Positions 8,585 through 17,345 are shown, counted from the first letter of the stretch. The stretch: DNA of 64,000 nucleotides from Paenibacillus mucilaginosus 3016 (GCF_000250655.1 NC_016935.1:7892001-7956000), one strand, 5' to 3'. Numbers and translations: made by a program. Notes: generated by a model not told the origin, from the letters alone.

Positions 8585-9715
8585 TTACAACAACCTCACA
8601 ACCTTCTCCAACAAATGATTCGTCCGCTTCTGCTGCTGCACCATCTCGTAGATCAGCTCCTTCAGCCGCTGGATATCGTTCGAAGCAGTCAGCAGCCTCT
8701 CTTCCTCATCGTCCTCCTCCTCATCCAGCAGATCAACACAGCCTCTCTCCGTTCCCTGCCTCTCACCCGGGGCAAGCAGCTCAAAGAACAGCGGAAGCTC
8801 CACGTCATCGATCGCCCGGATCGCCTCCCTGAGCAGCCTGCTGTAGCGATCCTCCAGCCACTCGACGGCAAATTTGCTGGGGGACTGGATGAGAATGCAG
8901 TTCGCTTCCTTCGTGATCCGGCAGGGCTGGAACCAGGTCTCGTATTGGATCGGAGAGATCCGGCCTCTCACCAACCGCATCACCTGATCATGGAACGAGC
9001 TGCTGTCACATCCCCCCACCGGCACCTCCATAGGAGGCGGCCCGCCGGACACAACCGTTCCGCTGCGTATACGAGCGATAATCTCCGCAGGGTTGGCCGC
9101 TCTCTCCAGGAAGGCCTCACTGTGCCATTCCCGCCGGTCTTCAAGACCATGATGCCTGCAGTAATCCTGGATGAACCCGGCCGGGTCGAAGCAAGCCATA
9201 TCGCAGGTAAATCCCCAGTACATACGGGACTGCAGCCTGGATGTAAGCTTCTCCACGAGCTTAGGCGGCTGTTCGGAGGCGAGGACGATCTGTTTGCGCT
9301 GGGCGAGCAGATGCTCGAATACTTCCAGGAGCAGCTCCTGGGTGGACTCCAGGAAGGCGAGGTCATGCACATTATCGAGCAGGAGTACGTCGACCGACTT
9401 CAGCGCCTGCTGGTAGGCCGGGATGGTGTTGTTTCGTACGGCGGAGATGAAGGTATCCCCCAGCTCGCTGATCGTGAGATAGAGGATGCGGTAATCCGGA
9501 TGCGTCCGGCGGATCTCTTGGCCGATGGCGTGAAGAAGATGGGTCTTACCGATGCCAGTAGCCCCGTGAAGCATCAAGGGATTATAGGAGCGGCCCGGCG
9601 CCTGGCTAACAGCTTGCGCCGCGGCCAGTGCCACCCTGTTGCCCGAGGTGGGGATCATGTGGTTCAAGGTATATTCCGGGTAACGGTGTGCATCGTATTC
9701 GAGGTACTGCTCCAT
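8585..9715 (-). CDS. DnaA-like AAA+ protein with circularly permuted domain order
   Basis: The 376-residue protein opens with a DnaA/DnaC-type AAA+ domain: Walker A GATGIGKT at 51-58, Walker B VLLLDNVHD at 110-118, and a sensor-like segment RLQSRMYWGF at 160-169. Residues 241-300 (DQVMRLVRGRISPIQYETWF and KFAVEWLEDRYSRLL) match DnaA domain I, which is normally N-terminal. A highly acidic linker (residues about 328-340) and a short helical tail follow. The DNA-binding domain IV of DnaA is missing. This suggests a regulator or helicase-loader-like protein that interacts with DnaA partners rather than the initiator itself. It is GC-rich, like the host backbone. Confidence 0.75.
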   Translation of the reverse strand: MEQYLEYDAHRYPEYTLNHMIPTSGNRVALAAAQAVSQAPGRSYNPLMLHGATGIGKTHLLHAIGQEIRRTHPDYRILYLTISELGDTFISAVRNNTIPAYQQALKSVDVLLLDNVHDLAFLESTQELLLEVFEHLLAQRKQIVLASEQPPKLVEKLTSRLQSRMYWGFTCDMACFDPAGFIQDYCRHHGLEDRREWHSEAFLERAANPAEIIARIRSGTVVSGGPPPMEVPVGGCDSSSFHDQVMRLVRGRISPIQYETWFQPCRITKEANCILIQSPSKFAVEWLEDRYSRLLREAIRAIDDVELPLFFELLAPGERQGTERGCVDLLDEEEDDEEERLLTASNDIQRLKELIYEMVQQQKRTNHLLEKVVRLL

Positions 9716-10115
9716 GCGGCAGGCTCCTTTCCGTGGTGCGTTGGAACATTATAACAAGCTGGCTGCGGGGCTGACGAAGCCGCTGAGTGAGACTGAGAAG
9801 CGATGGAGAGCCGTTTTCATACCGCTCCCTCTGCCGTCATGCGGATCTTCGGGCAAGCATCTTCCGCGAATGCAGGCATGCTTTCTTTTTCAGGCGGCGC
9901 ACTTGTCGGCTTTCAACCGATCGAATAATCAGAGAACGGGGCTAACGACAGTACCCGCACACTCAGAAGACACAAGGAACATATGTTCTAATCCAGGGTA
10001 CAAAAAAACCTCATCAGCCGCAATGGCTGGAGGCAAGGGGGATCTCTACGGTAACTAGTATGCGGCGGCGGGACGTTTTATACTCGCTTGGGTTCCCGCT
10101 TGTTGGGCTTGTCTG
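9716..10115. other. Intergenic region without a convincing gene
   Basis: About 400 bp between the DnaA-like gene and a WYL remnant. A frame at 9714-10058 (+) has low-complexity composition and no ribosome-binding site, so I do not call it. I see no terminator or RNA. Confidence 0.5.
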
Positions 10116-10240
10116 TCACTGATACGGCTCCCGCCACCGCTCCAGCCGCTCCCGCATCGCATCCCGGTACGCCTTCGGCTCAAGAATCTCCGCCGCGGGG
10201 CCGTACTGGTACACCCAGTTCAGGAACTCCCGGTCGCGGT
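10116..10240 (-). pseudogene. C-terminal remnant of a WYL-type transcriptional regulator
   Basis: On the minus strand the frame reads NRDREFLNWVYQYGPAAEIL then EPKAYRDAMRERLERW before a TGA at 10116-10118. This is the typical tail of YafY/WYL regulators. The frame is abruptly joined at about 10240 to the AT-richer small gene that follows, so the 5' part of the regulator has been lost through insertion or deletion. The breakpoint marks one edge of an accessory segment. Confidence 0.6.
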
Positions 10241-10438
10241 TCAGAACATTAGAATAGCGAGGTCACTCATGCGGGTTCTCCGTATTTTTATGGGTTCGAT
10301 TTCACCGTTATCATATTCCTTGACGATCTCGCCGTTTGCCGTTTTATATACAATGTAAGTGCCGTTGGCTCTGGCATCCAATCTTGCCCGGTCTCCTGTA
10401 AGCTTGATTAATTTATGCAGATCTCGAACAAAATCCAT
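10241..10438 (-). CDS. Small hypothetical protein
   Basis: A protein of about 65 residues starting MDFVRDLHKLIKLTGDRARL. The ATG at 10438 has GGTGAG 6 nt upstream; a GTG at 10444 is the alternative. It is charged, has no signal or membrane segment, and ends exactly where the WYL remnant begins. I do not recognise a family. Its composition is more AT-rich than the flanks, which suggests it came with the inserted segment. Confidence 0.45.
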   Translation of the reverse strand: MDFVRDLHKLIKLTGDRARLDARANGTYIVYKTANGEIVKEYDNGEIEPIKIRRTRMSDLAILMF

Positions 10439-10601
10439 GAACACTCACCGTCCATCCCAATGACAATTCCGCTCATATCATAACATTGGCCAGATACAGG
10501 AATAGGACCATCCCGAAGAATGGTCCTTGCAGTTAGTATTTTGTTATTATGAACAGAAAATGCTTAGATGAGTAAACCTCACTGGATGTTTACTTCAATC
10601 G

Positions 10602-10967
10602 TCAATCGCAGGAAGAAGAACTGCTGTCCGCTCCTCCCCATCCCCCGATGCCCGAAGCGTCGCCGGCCGAATAATTAGCTGATGATGCGCTCCCTACCGC
10701 CGCTTCCGGAACTCCGCAAGCCGCCGGGACCCTGTCCCGATCCGCTTCATACGGGGATGAATTCTTCGTAAATATCGGGCTGATGGGGTGGTGCAAATTC
10801 AGTACATCCGTGCTGTCACTCGAAGTCGTCGCGGCGCTTGAGGAGGCCGCTTTCTTAGAAGAGCTTCTTGCCGATACGTAACCTTGCCCGCTGCAGAAAT
10901 CACATTGAATGGGAATCAAAAATTTCATGCGTTTGCCGGTTCCATTGCAGAGATAGCATCTGAGCAT
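10602..10967 (-). CDS. Small protein with two CxxCxGxG zinc-finger motifs and a Ser-rich tail
   Basis: The 121-residue protein begins MLRCYLCNGTGKR and has a second CDFCSGQG about 20 residues later. Together these make a minimal DnaJ-type zinc finger built from two CxxCxGxG repeats. The remainder is low-complexity, rich in Ser, Ala and Gly, ending GGWGGADSSSSSCD. GGAG lies 8 nt before the ATG at 10967. It has no J domain, so it is not DnaJ itself. It might act as a small zinc-binding chaperone-like or regulatory protein. The function is unknown. Confidence 0.6.
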   Translation of the reverse strand: MLRCYLCNGTGKRMKFLIPIQCDFCSGQGYVSARSSSKKAASSSAATTSSDSTDVLNLHHPISPIFTKNSSPYEADRDRVPAACGVPEAAVGSASSANYSAGDASGIGGWGGADSSSSSCD

Positions 10968-11072
10968 CCGAATCTCTCCTCTTCTCTTCGCGCAGGATGT
11001 AGGTCTCCTGCTACTCTATTAGACGCACAGCTAGATGGAAAGGTTTCTCCTATAGGCCGAGCTTAGTTTGAA

Positions 11073-12884
11073 TTATTTGTAACCTCCAATGCGGTTGATA
11101 TATTGTATTCGATCATATTTTTCCCAGATGGTATACAACAACGAAGTGATCTCATGTACTACGGCCTTATTTATAGCATGTTCGGCTTTATTACCTTTTA
11201 GTACCTCAATAAAACACCTGAAGAGCAGTTCAACACTTCCAGTTGAACGACCAGCCTTCTCAATGGCCTCTATGTTGAGATTTATATATTGAAGGAGACC
11301 AGCCAATGTACAATCCAAACCATCAATACCCGGCATCTTTCGTCCTATATACTGATAAGAGTATTCTGGTAACTCCACAGTTAAGAGCAGATATTTCAAT
11401 CCTCGATAGATATTTTCTATCTCTTTAGGAGAAAAACTAACCGAAGGGCTCAAATGATAAAAGGACTGCATGTCATACAGAGATTGCACCAATTCCCCAA
11501 CGGTTTGAATTTGCCGAAAGTCCTGTTTTCTTTGGTATCCGGACTCATAGATATAATTATTCAAATTAAAACTCTCCGAATATTTTTCAAAAGTCGGTAC
11601 TCTCTCCAGCCATTTCTTTGGTTTAATATATTCATAGTAATAAACCACATAGAGAAGGAATTTTTGGGTTAGCCATGTATATGTTTGCTCAGCATTCCAT
11701 CCCTCTTCATTACTCATAAACCTGTTATCATGTCTTCTCCAGACAATCCACACGGTATCATCCGATTCCAGTTGCCCAATGTGGAGCTCCAATTCTGTAA
11801 GGATCTTATGGTCCTGATAAACCATTACGCGGTCTGTACCTTTGTTAAAGATATGCCAGTTGGTGTCTCCGTTAGAGTAATCAAACTCCCATGAGAAGTC
11901 TATCATTTGGTTCCATAGCTCCTTATGCAGGCGAATCATTTTTACAGAGTAATTTTGAGGTAGGAAGTATCTGAACTGTAGGGTTGCCCAGTGCTCTTCA
12001 ATAGAACGAAAGGTGTTCAAATATACTTCTGCAAAATCATCTATAATTCGGCAGAGCTCTTCTACCTCGTTCTCATTTAAAGTAAATCGATTATTTCCGA
12101 GTTGGACATAGTACAAATTCGGAATATTTGTGTGAGGACCTACAACAAAAGATCTTTTCCCCTGTTTAAAATCCGTATCTAAACCATTAAATAAGAGCTC
12201 TGTCAAGGTTTCGTGGTTAAATGTGATCATACAATCGCTAACAAATAAGCTCCTAAATTCCAGACAGCAGCTTCCTCGATGTTCATAGAGTTTGGGCAAC
12301 ATACCATAAAGACGAACGGATTGCTCGCTTCTTAAGAAAGCCTCTTTCGTTACCTCTCTTTTCTCCTCGAATGGTCCAAATTGGTTTGTAACCAACTCTG
12401 CAATCTTAGCAAATTCTTGCCTTGGTGAATCTGAATTTGCAATAAAACTGGTAATAAATGCAAGGTGTTTTTCATAATGTTTCATTTTTCGTAATTGTTC
12501 TATTCTTTTAAGTATATTGGGTGCCTTTTCCACGGCCTTTGCTCTTAGCAAAATAGCCCATTTCAATTTGTAGAGGCCGTCTCCCTTCAACAAATTAATC
12601 CTCCACGTCGCGGGTACAAGGTTATATAAATGATTCAGCTCAATAGGACCCAGTTTCTCCTTATATTCACGAAGCTCTTCCTCTTTTCCCTTGTATGATT
12701 GAGGAATGATATGATCGATTGTCATGGTAAATGAACTTAGTCTTTCCTCTGAGTAATAACAAAAGAATCCATGGGCTTCCAATATGGCGTAGCGGACAAT
12801 AGGGTCATTTGGGTTAACAATCATATCCATTACCTGATCCCATCCTCTCAATGTAATTCTTAAGTTATAAAAAAAATAGATCAC
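11073..12884 (-). CDS. Large HNH-endonuclease domain protein of unknown role
   Basis: The 603-residue protein carries an N-terminal HNH fold: a FCYYSEERL strand, TIDHIIPQSY with the catalytic DH pair near residue 57, then HLYNLVPATWRINLLKGD with the later HNH asparagines. The remaining 450 residues match nothing I recognise and contain many aromatic residues. Possible starts are the first ATG at 12884 or the internal ATGs at 12830 and 12824; the ribosome-binding evidence is ambiguous. The gene is AT-rich and stands alone near other accessory genes. A defence or mobile-element nuclease is the likely role; the target is unknown. Confidence 0.65.
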   Translation of the reverse strand: MIYFFYNLRITLRGWDQVMDMIVNPNDPIVRYAILEAHGFFCYYSEERLSSFTMTIDHIIPQSYKGKEEELREYKEKLGPIELNHLYNLVPATWRINLLKGDGLYKLKWAILLRAKAVEKAPNILKRIEQLRKMKHYEKHLAFITSFIANSDSPRQEFAKIAELVTNQFGPFEEKREVTKEAFLRSEQSVRLYGMLPKLYEHRGSCCLEFRSLFVSDCMITFNHETLTELLFNGLDTDFKQGKRSFVVGPHTNIPNLYYVQLGNNRFTLNENEVEELCRIIDDFAEVYLNTFRSIEEHWATLQFRYFLPQNYSVKMIRLHKELWNQMIDFSWEFDYSNGDTNWHIFNKGTDRVMVYQDHKILTELELHIGQLESDDTVWIVWRRHDNRFMSNEEGWNAEQTYTWLTQKFLLYVVYYYEYIKPKKWLERVPTFEKYSESFNLNNYIYESGYQRKQDFRQIQTVGELVQSLYDMQSFYHLSPSVSFSPKEIENIYRGLKYLLLTVELPEYSYQYIGRKMPGIDGLDCTLAGLLQYINLNIEAIEKAGRSTGSVELLFRCFIEVLKGNKAEHAINKAVVHEITSLLYTIWEKYDRIQYINRIGGYK

Positions 12885-12959
12885 TACCTCTGTTGACGGT
12901 TCGTAATCTATTTTTAGATGGTTTCACTATGTTAGCAATAAGTTAGACCTTAGGAACCA

Positions 12960-13313
12960 TTAACTTCCGTAATTCAGTAATTTGCCCTTTACCTCTTCTA
13001 AGTAGCCGCTTCTAAGTTCCAGTTCTGATTCGCTTACTCCGTCTTGCTTCCATGCTTCTATTAACTTTCCATTATCAATAATTCCCAATGCCTCTGCTTT
13101 AACTTCTTCACTTAGGCAATGATAACTTACTCCCAACTCAGCCAGCAAAACAGTAAATAACCAGCTAACATCCTCGTAATCGTCGGTTTGAATCTCATAT
13201 TCATCGATCAACCTTGATGCTGCCTGAACAGGGGTTAATCCCTCAGACATAAACGTCATAAAATCCTTTGGTACATATGCTCGTAATTCTTCGTATGTCA
13301 TTGGCTCTAACAA
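12960..13313 (-). CDS. Probable immunity protein for the adjacent deaminase toxin
   Basis: This 117-residue acidic protein (MLEPMTYEELRAYVPKDFMT at the start) lies 19 bp downstream of the toxin gene and in the same direction. That position is where immunity genes of polymorphic toxins sit. It has no signal peptide or membrane segment, fitting neutralisation of a toxin in the cytoplasm. I cannot assign an Imm family. The call rests on context, on its small size and on its acidic, helical character. Confidence 0.55.
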   Translation of the reverse strand: MLEPMTYEELRAYVPKDFMTFMSEGLTPVQAASRLIDEYEIQTDDYEDVSWLFTVLLAELGVSYHCLSEEVKAEALGIIDNGKLIEAWKQDGVSESELELRSGYLEEVKGKLLNYGS

Positions 13314-13332
13314 TTGGCTTGTCCTCCGTTCC

Positions 13333-14409
13333 TCATCGCTTTAAATTTTTAGCAAAATAAACGTTCACCTGGATATCGGGAAATCTAGCTTTAAACTGTT
13401 CTAATATGGGGCCGCAGCTGGCACAAGGTTCACGGTCCGTATAAATATCAATGGAACCCTTTCGTTGTTCAGGCTTTAACGCCTTTAGCTGGTCCGTAAT
13501 GTCTTCGATAATTTTAAACTCCGTATCCCATTTCCTTGAATATGCGCCCTCACCGTTAATAATATCCTTGGTATTCACCTCTTGCGGAGTAAAATTCCAG
13601 TCTTTAGGGTCGGGCTTAAGCACGGAGTAACCTTCTGCATTCCCTGCATCTTTTAATTCATTAACACGGCTGTGAGATTTGAATTCGGTTCTTAACCCTT
13701 CGATCTTCACCTCAGCCAGACCAAAGTTACCCGTTTTTTGAATTTCCTTCGGCAGTTCCTGCCTAAATTCAATACTTCTCCTAAGCAATTCCCCGCCTAC
13801 ACCCGGAGAGTTCATACTCACTTTTTCTTGAGTAATTCCCCCACCAGCCCTGGCCGCATCCCCCGCCTCATCAGCCTTATCCGCCTGCTTCACGCCCTGC
13901 ACTACCGCCTCTGCCGTCTCATCGGCAAGCTTCAGCAGCTTCGCCCCCTGCTTGACGCCTTTGCCGAAGGGGCCGAGCACGCCGAGCGCCCGTTCGGCCG
14001 CCGTGAGCTTCTGCCCGGTGACCGGATCGCGGCCGGTTACGGCTTCGACGATGCCCTTGACGTTGCCCACTACGGGCAGGAAATCAAGGCCCATGCTGAC
14101 GGCGGAGCGGATGAAGCCCGCTCCCTTCCCGCCGCCTTGGGCCCGCTGGCCGTGGTTGTCGGCCTCCAGGTAAGCGCGCTTCTTCGCTTCGACGAAGGCG
14201 CCGAGCTCGCGGTACTGCTCGCTGAGCTCCCGGAACTGCCGGTCGATGCGCTCCCACCGGTGGTCGAGGCCGGAGCGGCGGCCGCCCTCGTAATCGAGCC
14301 CGCGCATCTGGTGCTTGAGGTGGCTCTGTATCGATTGAAGCCGGTCGAGCGTGCCGCTGATGTCCCTGCGGACCTGGTCGAGCTCGGCCGGCTCTACGCG
14401 TATTCTCAT
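13333..14409 (-). CDS. Polymorphic toxin with WXG/LXG-like N-terminus and nucleic-acid deaminase C-terminus
   Basis: This is a 358-residue modular protein. Residues 1-85 are helical and LXG/WXG-like (RIRVEPAELDQVRRDISGTL). A pre-toxin (PT-TG-like) segment with DFLPVVGNVKGIVEAVTGRD follows near 108-127. The C-terminal domain has the deaminase zinc motifs D-T-E (E297) and PCASC (328-332), with D rather than H as the first ligand. This resembles the BURPS668_1122 (toxin-deaminase) group. GGAG lies 9 nt before the ATG. The two WXG100 genes upstream and the presumed immunity gene downstream fit delivery by a type VII-like system and use against competitors. Confidence 0.75.
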   Translation of the reverse strand: MRIRVEPAELDQVRRDISGTLDRLQSIQSHLKHQMRGLDYEGGRRSGLDHRWERIDRQFRELSEQYRELGAFVEAKKRAYLEADNHGQRAQGGGKGAGFIRSAVSMGLDFLPVVGNVKGIVEAVTGRDPVTGQKLTAAERALGVLGPFGKGVKQGAKLLKLADETAEAVVQGVKQADKADEAGDAARAGGGITQEKVSMNSPGVGGELLRRSIEFRQELPKEIQKTGNFGLAEVKIEGLRTEFKSHSRVNELKDAGNAEGYSVLKPDPKDWNFTPQEVNTKDIINGEGAYSRKWDTEFKIIEDITDQLKALKPEQRKGSIDIYTDREPCASCGPILEQFKARFPDIQVNVYFAKNLKR

Positions 14410-14430
14410 GTTCCTCTTCTCCTATACCGT

Positions 14431-14715
14431 CTATGACCTCGACTGCCGCAGGCTCTCTTCCTCGGCCCGGCGCAGGTCGGCCGCCAGGTGCTGCAGCTCC
14501 CGGCTGAGGTCCGCCATCATCTCGGCGAGCTGGCGGGTCATGCCTTCGGTCTGGCCATAACGCTGCATGAACTCCTCCCGAGCCCGTCCCTGCCACGACA
14601 TGCCCTGGATCCGGCCCCGCAGCTGCTGGGCCGTCTGCCCCACCTGATGGCCTCCTTCGGCCATCTGACGGGAGACCCGCTCGATCTCCGCCAGCTCCGC
14701 TCGTATTCGGCTCAT
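14431..14715 (-). CDS. WXG100-family protein
   Basis: The 94-residue protein starts MSRIRAELAEIERVSRQMAE. It has the WXG turn SWQG between two helical halves, the ESAT-6/EsxA architecture. I chose the ATG at 14715 because GGAGGAGAGG precedes it; the longer frame adds only low-complexity sequence. It lies 21 bp upstream of the deaminase toxin. It is probably a helper or targeting partner for toxin export. Confidence 0.8.
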   Translation of the reverse strand: MSRIRAELAEIERVSRQMAEGGHQVGQTAQQLRGRIQGMSWQGRAREEFMQRYGQTEGMTRQLAEMMADLSRELQHLAADLRRAEEESLRQSRS

Positions 14716-14734
14716 GCTGCCTCTCCTCCTGTCG

Positions 14735-15010
14735 TTACTTCGACTGCCCGTCGGCCTGACGGAAGCGGCTGGCGATCGCCTGCAGCTCTTCACCGACTTC
14801 CTTCAGCATTACGGACACCTGCTCGAGCTCTTTGTGAGCCCCGGTGTACGACTGAAAAAACCGCTCCCGCGCCGCCCCTTCCCAATCCCCGGTCAACCCT
14901 TGGACCAGGGATTTCAGCTCGGCGGCCATGGTCTCGTTCTGCTCACTGCAGGACTTAAACCGGCGGGAGATCTCCTCCAGCTGCTCGGGCTGGATCGTAA
15001 TTCGTGCCAT
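14735..15010 (-). CDS. WXG100-family protein (second copy)
   Basis: This 91-residue protein (MARITIQPEQLEEISRRFKS at the start) has the WXG motif as DWEG in the middle and two helical arms. It resembles EsxA-type proteins, which dimerise and are exported by type VII systems. It is the first of two WXG100 genes ahead of the toxin and overlaps the end of the upstream gene by 56 bp. No EssC ATPase lies in the window, so secretion would depend on machinery encoded elsewhere. Confidence 0.8.
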   Translation of the reverse strand: MARITIQPEQLEEISRRFKSCSEQNETMAAELKSLVQGLTGDWEGAARERFFQSYTGAHKELEQVSVMLKEVGEELQAIASRFRQADGQSK

Positions 15011-15851
15011 GATCTGTGACTCCTTCCGCTATCTCATCCTGCTGCTGTACTTGCCCTGCTATCCCATTCAAAAACCTGCGGACCTGTTCCACTTCATAGG
15101 CACAAACCTGCCACACCCCGCTGTCCGGCTCCGTCAGCAGCCAAGCGGCCGCCGCCCCCCGCAGACAGACAAGCCGGCGCGAACGAACGACGCGCCCCTC
15201 CCGGGTCAGCACCGCCGCCTCGATCCGCTCTTCCGGATACAGCCAAGCGTCGGCCAACGATGCAGCCCAGTGTTCGGAGTATCCTTGACCGGCCAGCATT
15301 TCGCAGACAGGTCCCGGTAATGCCTTCTCCTGCCCCAGCTTCTCGATCTGCCGCCATACATCTGATGTCACGGCAAAAGAGACGGCTTCCTCTCCCTGCC
15401 CCCTGCCCGCAGTCGGAAAAATCCGCTCAACCTCACCCAGTGCAAGCTCAAGATTGGCAATGGGGCTGAGCTGCAGCCTCCCCGGCTGCTCGTCACTGTC
15501 ACACCTCTCCACCACAAGCGCCGGAGACAGATGCAGCCAGCCTTCGTACACGGCCCGCCCGCCTTGATCCTTGCGAATATGAAGGGCATGGTCGCTCCCG
15601 CAGACCGCCACGCAAGCACCGGCCAGCGGATCCACCTCAATACTGCCGGATGGTCCATCCGACAACAAGCCGTGATCTATCAATTCCTTGCGGGTATGTA
15701 TCCACCGTTCTTCGATCTCCGCGGCCAGGAATCCCCGGAACGGATCCTGCCATCCCAGTGGCTGTCCACAGCCGAGCAGCTCCGACAGGAAGAACAGCCC
15801 CTCCCGGGATAACGCATATCGATAAGTATCTTCCATCTCTTCCAGAATCAC
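14955..15851 (-). CDS. Protein upstream of the WXG100 pair, possibly an EspG-like chaperone
   Basis: This 298-residue soluble protein starts MILEEMEDTYRYALSREGLF and ends DPARAAGGDLPPV. Its mix of beta-rich segments and its position directly upstream of WXG100 genes recall EspG-type chaperones of ESX systems, but I see no diagnostic motif. It overlaps the first WXG100 gene by 56 bp in another frame, an unusually long overlap that implies translational coupling. It heads the toxin cassette, and its function is inferred from that position only. Confidence 0.6.
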   Translation of the reverse strand: MILEEMEDTYRYALSREGLFFLSELLGCGQPLGWQDPFRGFLAAEIEERWIHTRKELIDHGLLSDGPSGSIEVDPLAGACVAVCGSDHALHIRKDQGGRAVYEGWLHLSPALVVERCDSDEQPGRLQLSPIANLELALGEVERIFPTAGRGQGEEAVSFAVTSDVWRQIEKLGQEKALPGPVCEMLAGQGYSEHWAASLADAWLYPEERIEAAVLTREGRVVRSRRLVCLRGAAAAWLLTEPDSGVWQVCAYEVEQVRRFLNGIAGQVQQQDEIAEGVTDHGTNYDPARAAGGDLPPV

Positions 15852-16067
15852 CTCATAGCTTTTACTATAAAGGATTGGAGGTTAGAAAATCCACTGCCGG
15901 CGCCGTCACAAACACATAGCCCCGTACTGTGTAAGCAGCTTCTCCCCTCCTAGTATAACTACTATTTTGTAATAAACTAGATTTCACACTAGATTTTTTG
16001 CTAATAACTGTAATATAATCATTCGTGCTGTATACAACTGGGAATTGGGAGAGGAGAAACAAACAAG

Positions 16068-17129
16068 ATGAAACGAAAGTATGGAACATGGACACTGGTC
16101 ACCCTGCTCGGCACGTCGCTGCTGGTGAGCGGCTGCGGCAAGGAAGTGCCGCCAAAACAAGCGCTCGAAACCGCATATGCCAATGCGAGTAATATGAAAT
16201 CGACGGATTTTGATCTATCGATGAGCATGAGCCTCGACATGCCGCAGGACGTATTGGACAATGACCCGGGGATGGCCGCGGTCGCGAATATGCTCAAGAA
16301 CTTTGAGGTAAAGGCCAAAGGTACATACCAGATGGAGCCGATGCAGGCGGAAATGACAGTGGAGGCGCAGCTGAAGGGTGATATGCAGATGAACATCAGC
16401 CTGCCGCTTGTCATGACCCAGGAGAAGATGTGGGTCAAGGTGCCGAACATCCCGATGCTGCCGATCCCGAAAGACGTGGTGGGGAAATTCATCGAGCTGG
16501 ACATGAAGGAGCTCAGCGAGCAGTCCGGTGGTACCTTCAACACCGATGCGGCCAACATCCAGAAGCAGCAGCAGCTGGGGCAGGATCTCATGAAGGTGGT
16601 TGTCACCAGCTTCGACGAGAATACCTTCCTCTCGAAGCTCGACGCGAAGGCCTACAAGCTGGCGGATCAGAGCCAGCCGAAGCAGGTCGTCAAATTTGCC
16701 GTAACGAACGAGAATCTGGAAGCGGCCGTCAACACGGTCATCGAGAAGGTCGCACCCCAGGTGCTTGACCTGCTGGCGAGCGACAAGTATGCAGGCGTGG
16801 CCCAGCTGACGAAGGAGGAGGTCGAAGAGGCGAAGAAGGAGCTCGCAGCCCAGGATAAATCCGAACTCAAGCAGGGTCTCGACGAGATGAAAAAGGAACT
16901 GCAGATCAACGAGCTCAGCGTCATTACCGCGATCGACAAGAAGGACTTCCCTGCTCTGATGGAAGTGAATGCGGATGTCGGCTTCACGCAGGACAACCAG
17001 CCGTTCAAGGCCGGCATCAAGGCCACAACTACCTACTCCCGCATTAACGAGCCGGCAGAGTTCAAGCTAGGCATTCCGAAGGACACGATCACTCTGGAAG
17101 AGTTAGAAAGCATAATGAACGGTTACTAA
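16068..17129 (+). CDS. Predicted lipoprotein, DUF6612-like
   Basis: The 353-residue protein has a lipoprotein signal: basic MKRKYG, a hydrophobic run and the lipobox LVSGC. The mature part begins GKEVPPKQALETAYANASNM and has repeated beta-strand and helix segments of the type seen in LppX/LolA-like sporulation or DUF6612 lipoproteins. It stands alone between a divergent gene upstream and a strong terminator downstream. It is probably anchored to the outer face of the membrane. The ligand and role are unknown. Confidence 0.75.
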   Translation: MKRKYGTWTLVTLLGTSLLVSGCGKEVPPKQALETAYANASNMKSTDFDLSMSMSLDMPQDVLDNDPGMAAVANMLKNFEVKAKGTYQMEPMQAEMTVEAQLKGDMQMNISLPLVMTQEKMWVKVPNIPMLPIPKDVVGKFIELDMKELSEQSGGTFNTDAANIQKQQQLGQDLMKVVVTSFDENTFLSKLDAKAYKLADQSQPKQVVKFAVTNENLEAAVNTVIEKVAPQVLDLLASDKYAGVAQLTKEEVEEAKKELAAQDKSELKQGLDEMKKELQINELSVITAIDKKDFPALMEVNADVGFTQDNQPFKAGIKATTTYSRINEPAEFKLGIPKDTITLEELESIMNGY

Positions 17130-17138
17130 GCCAAGAGA

Positions 17139-17185
17139 AAAGCCAGGTTCCCCGCTAGGGTGCGGTGAGCCTGGCTTTGGTTTTG
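17139..17185 (+). terminator. Intrinsic terminator of the lipoprotein gene
   Basis: AAAGCCAGG (17139-17147) pairs with CCTGGCTTT (17170-17178), and TTGGTTTT follows. Confidence 0.75.
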
Positions 17186-17273
17186 ATGTTCTCCAAAATC
17201 GCTGCATCTCTCTGCCATAACCGTATCCGCTTAAGAGGGCGGTCGACTAATCTCCCGGAAGGGAGGTGCGGCC

Positions 17274-17345
17274 ATGGAGGTTAAAGATGCACTGACGCTG
17301 ATGTTCATGTTCGGCATGTTCATTCTGTCGCTGCTGACTACATAG
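17274..17345 (+). CDS. Putative holin-like toxin (Hol-Tox type), 23 residues
   Basis: A 23-codon frame begins MEVKDALTLMFMFGMFILSL and ends LTT. GGGAGG sits 7 nt before the ATG. The charged tip followed by one hydrophobic segment with LMxxFGMF matches the short holin-like toxins of Firmicutes type I toxin-antitoxin loci. Such peptides insert into the membrane and are held off by an antisense RNA overlapping the 3' end. A 25-bp tandem repeat directly after the stop is where such an RNA would lie. Confidence 0.7.
   Translation: MEVKDALTLMFMFGMFILSLLTT

Noticed and set aside
8615..9754. A long plus-strand frame opposite the DnaA-like gene
   Set aside because: It is a mirror frame of a GC-rich gene; the minus strand has the real AAA+ motifs.
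9714..10058. A 114-codon frame on the plus strand
   Set aside because: It starts inside the 5' end of the DnaA-like gene in antisense, has no ribosome-binding site and contains no recognisable domain.
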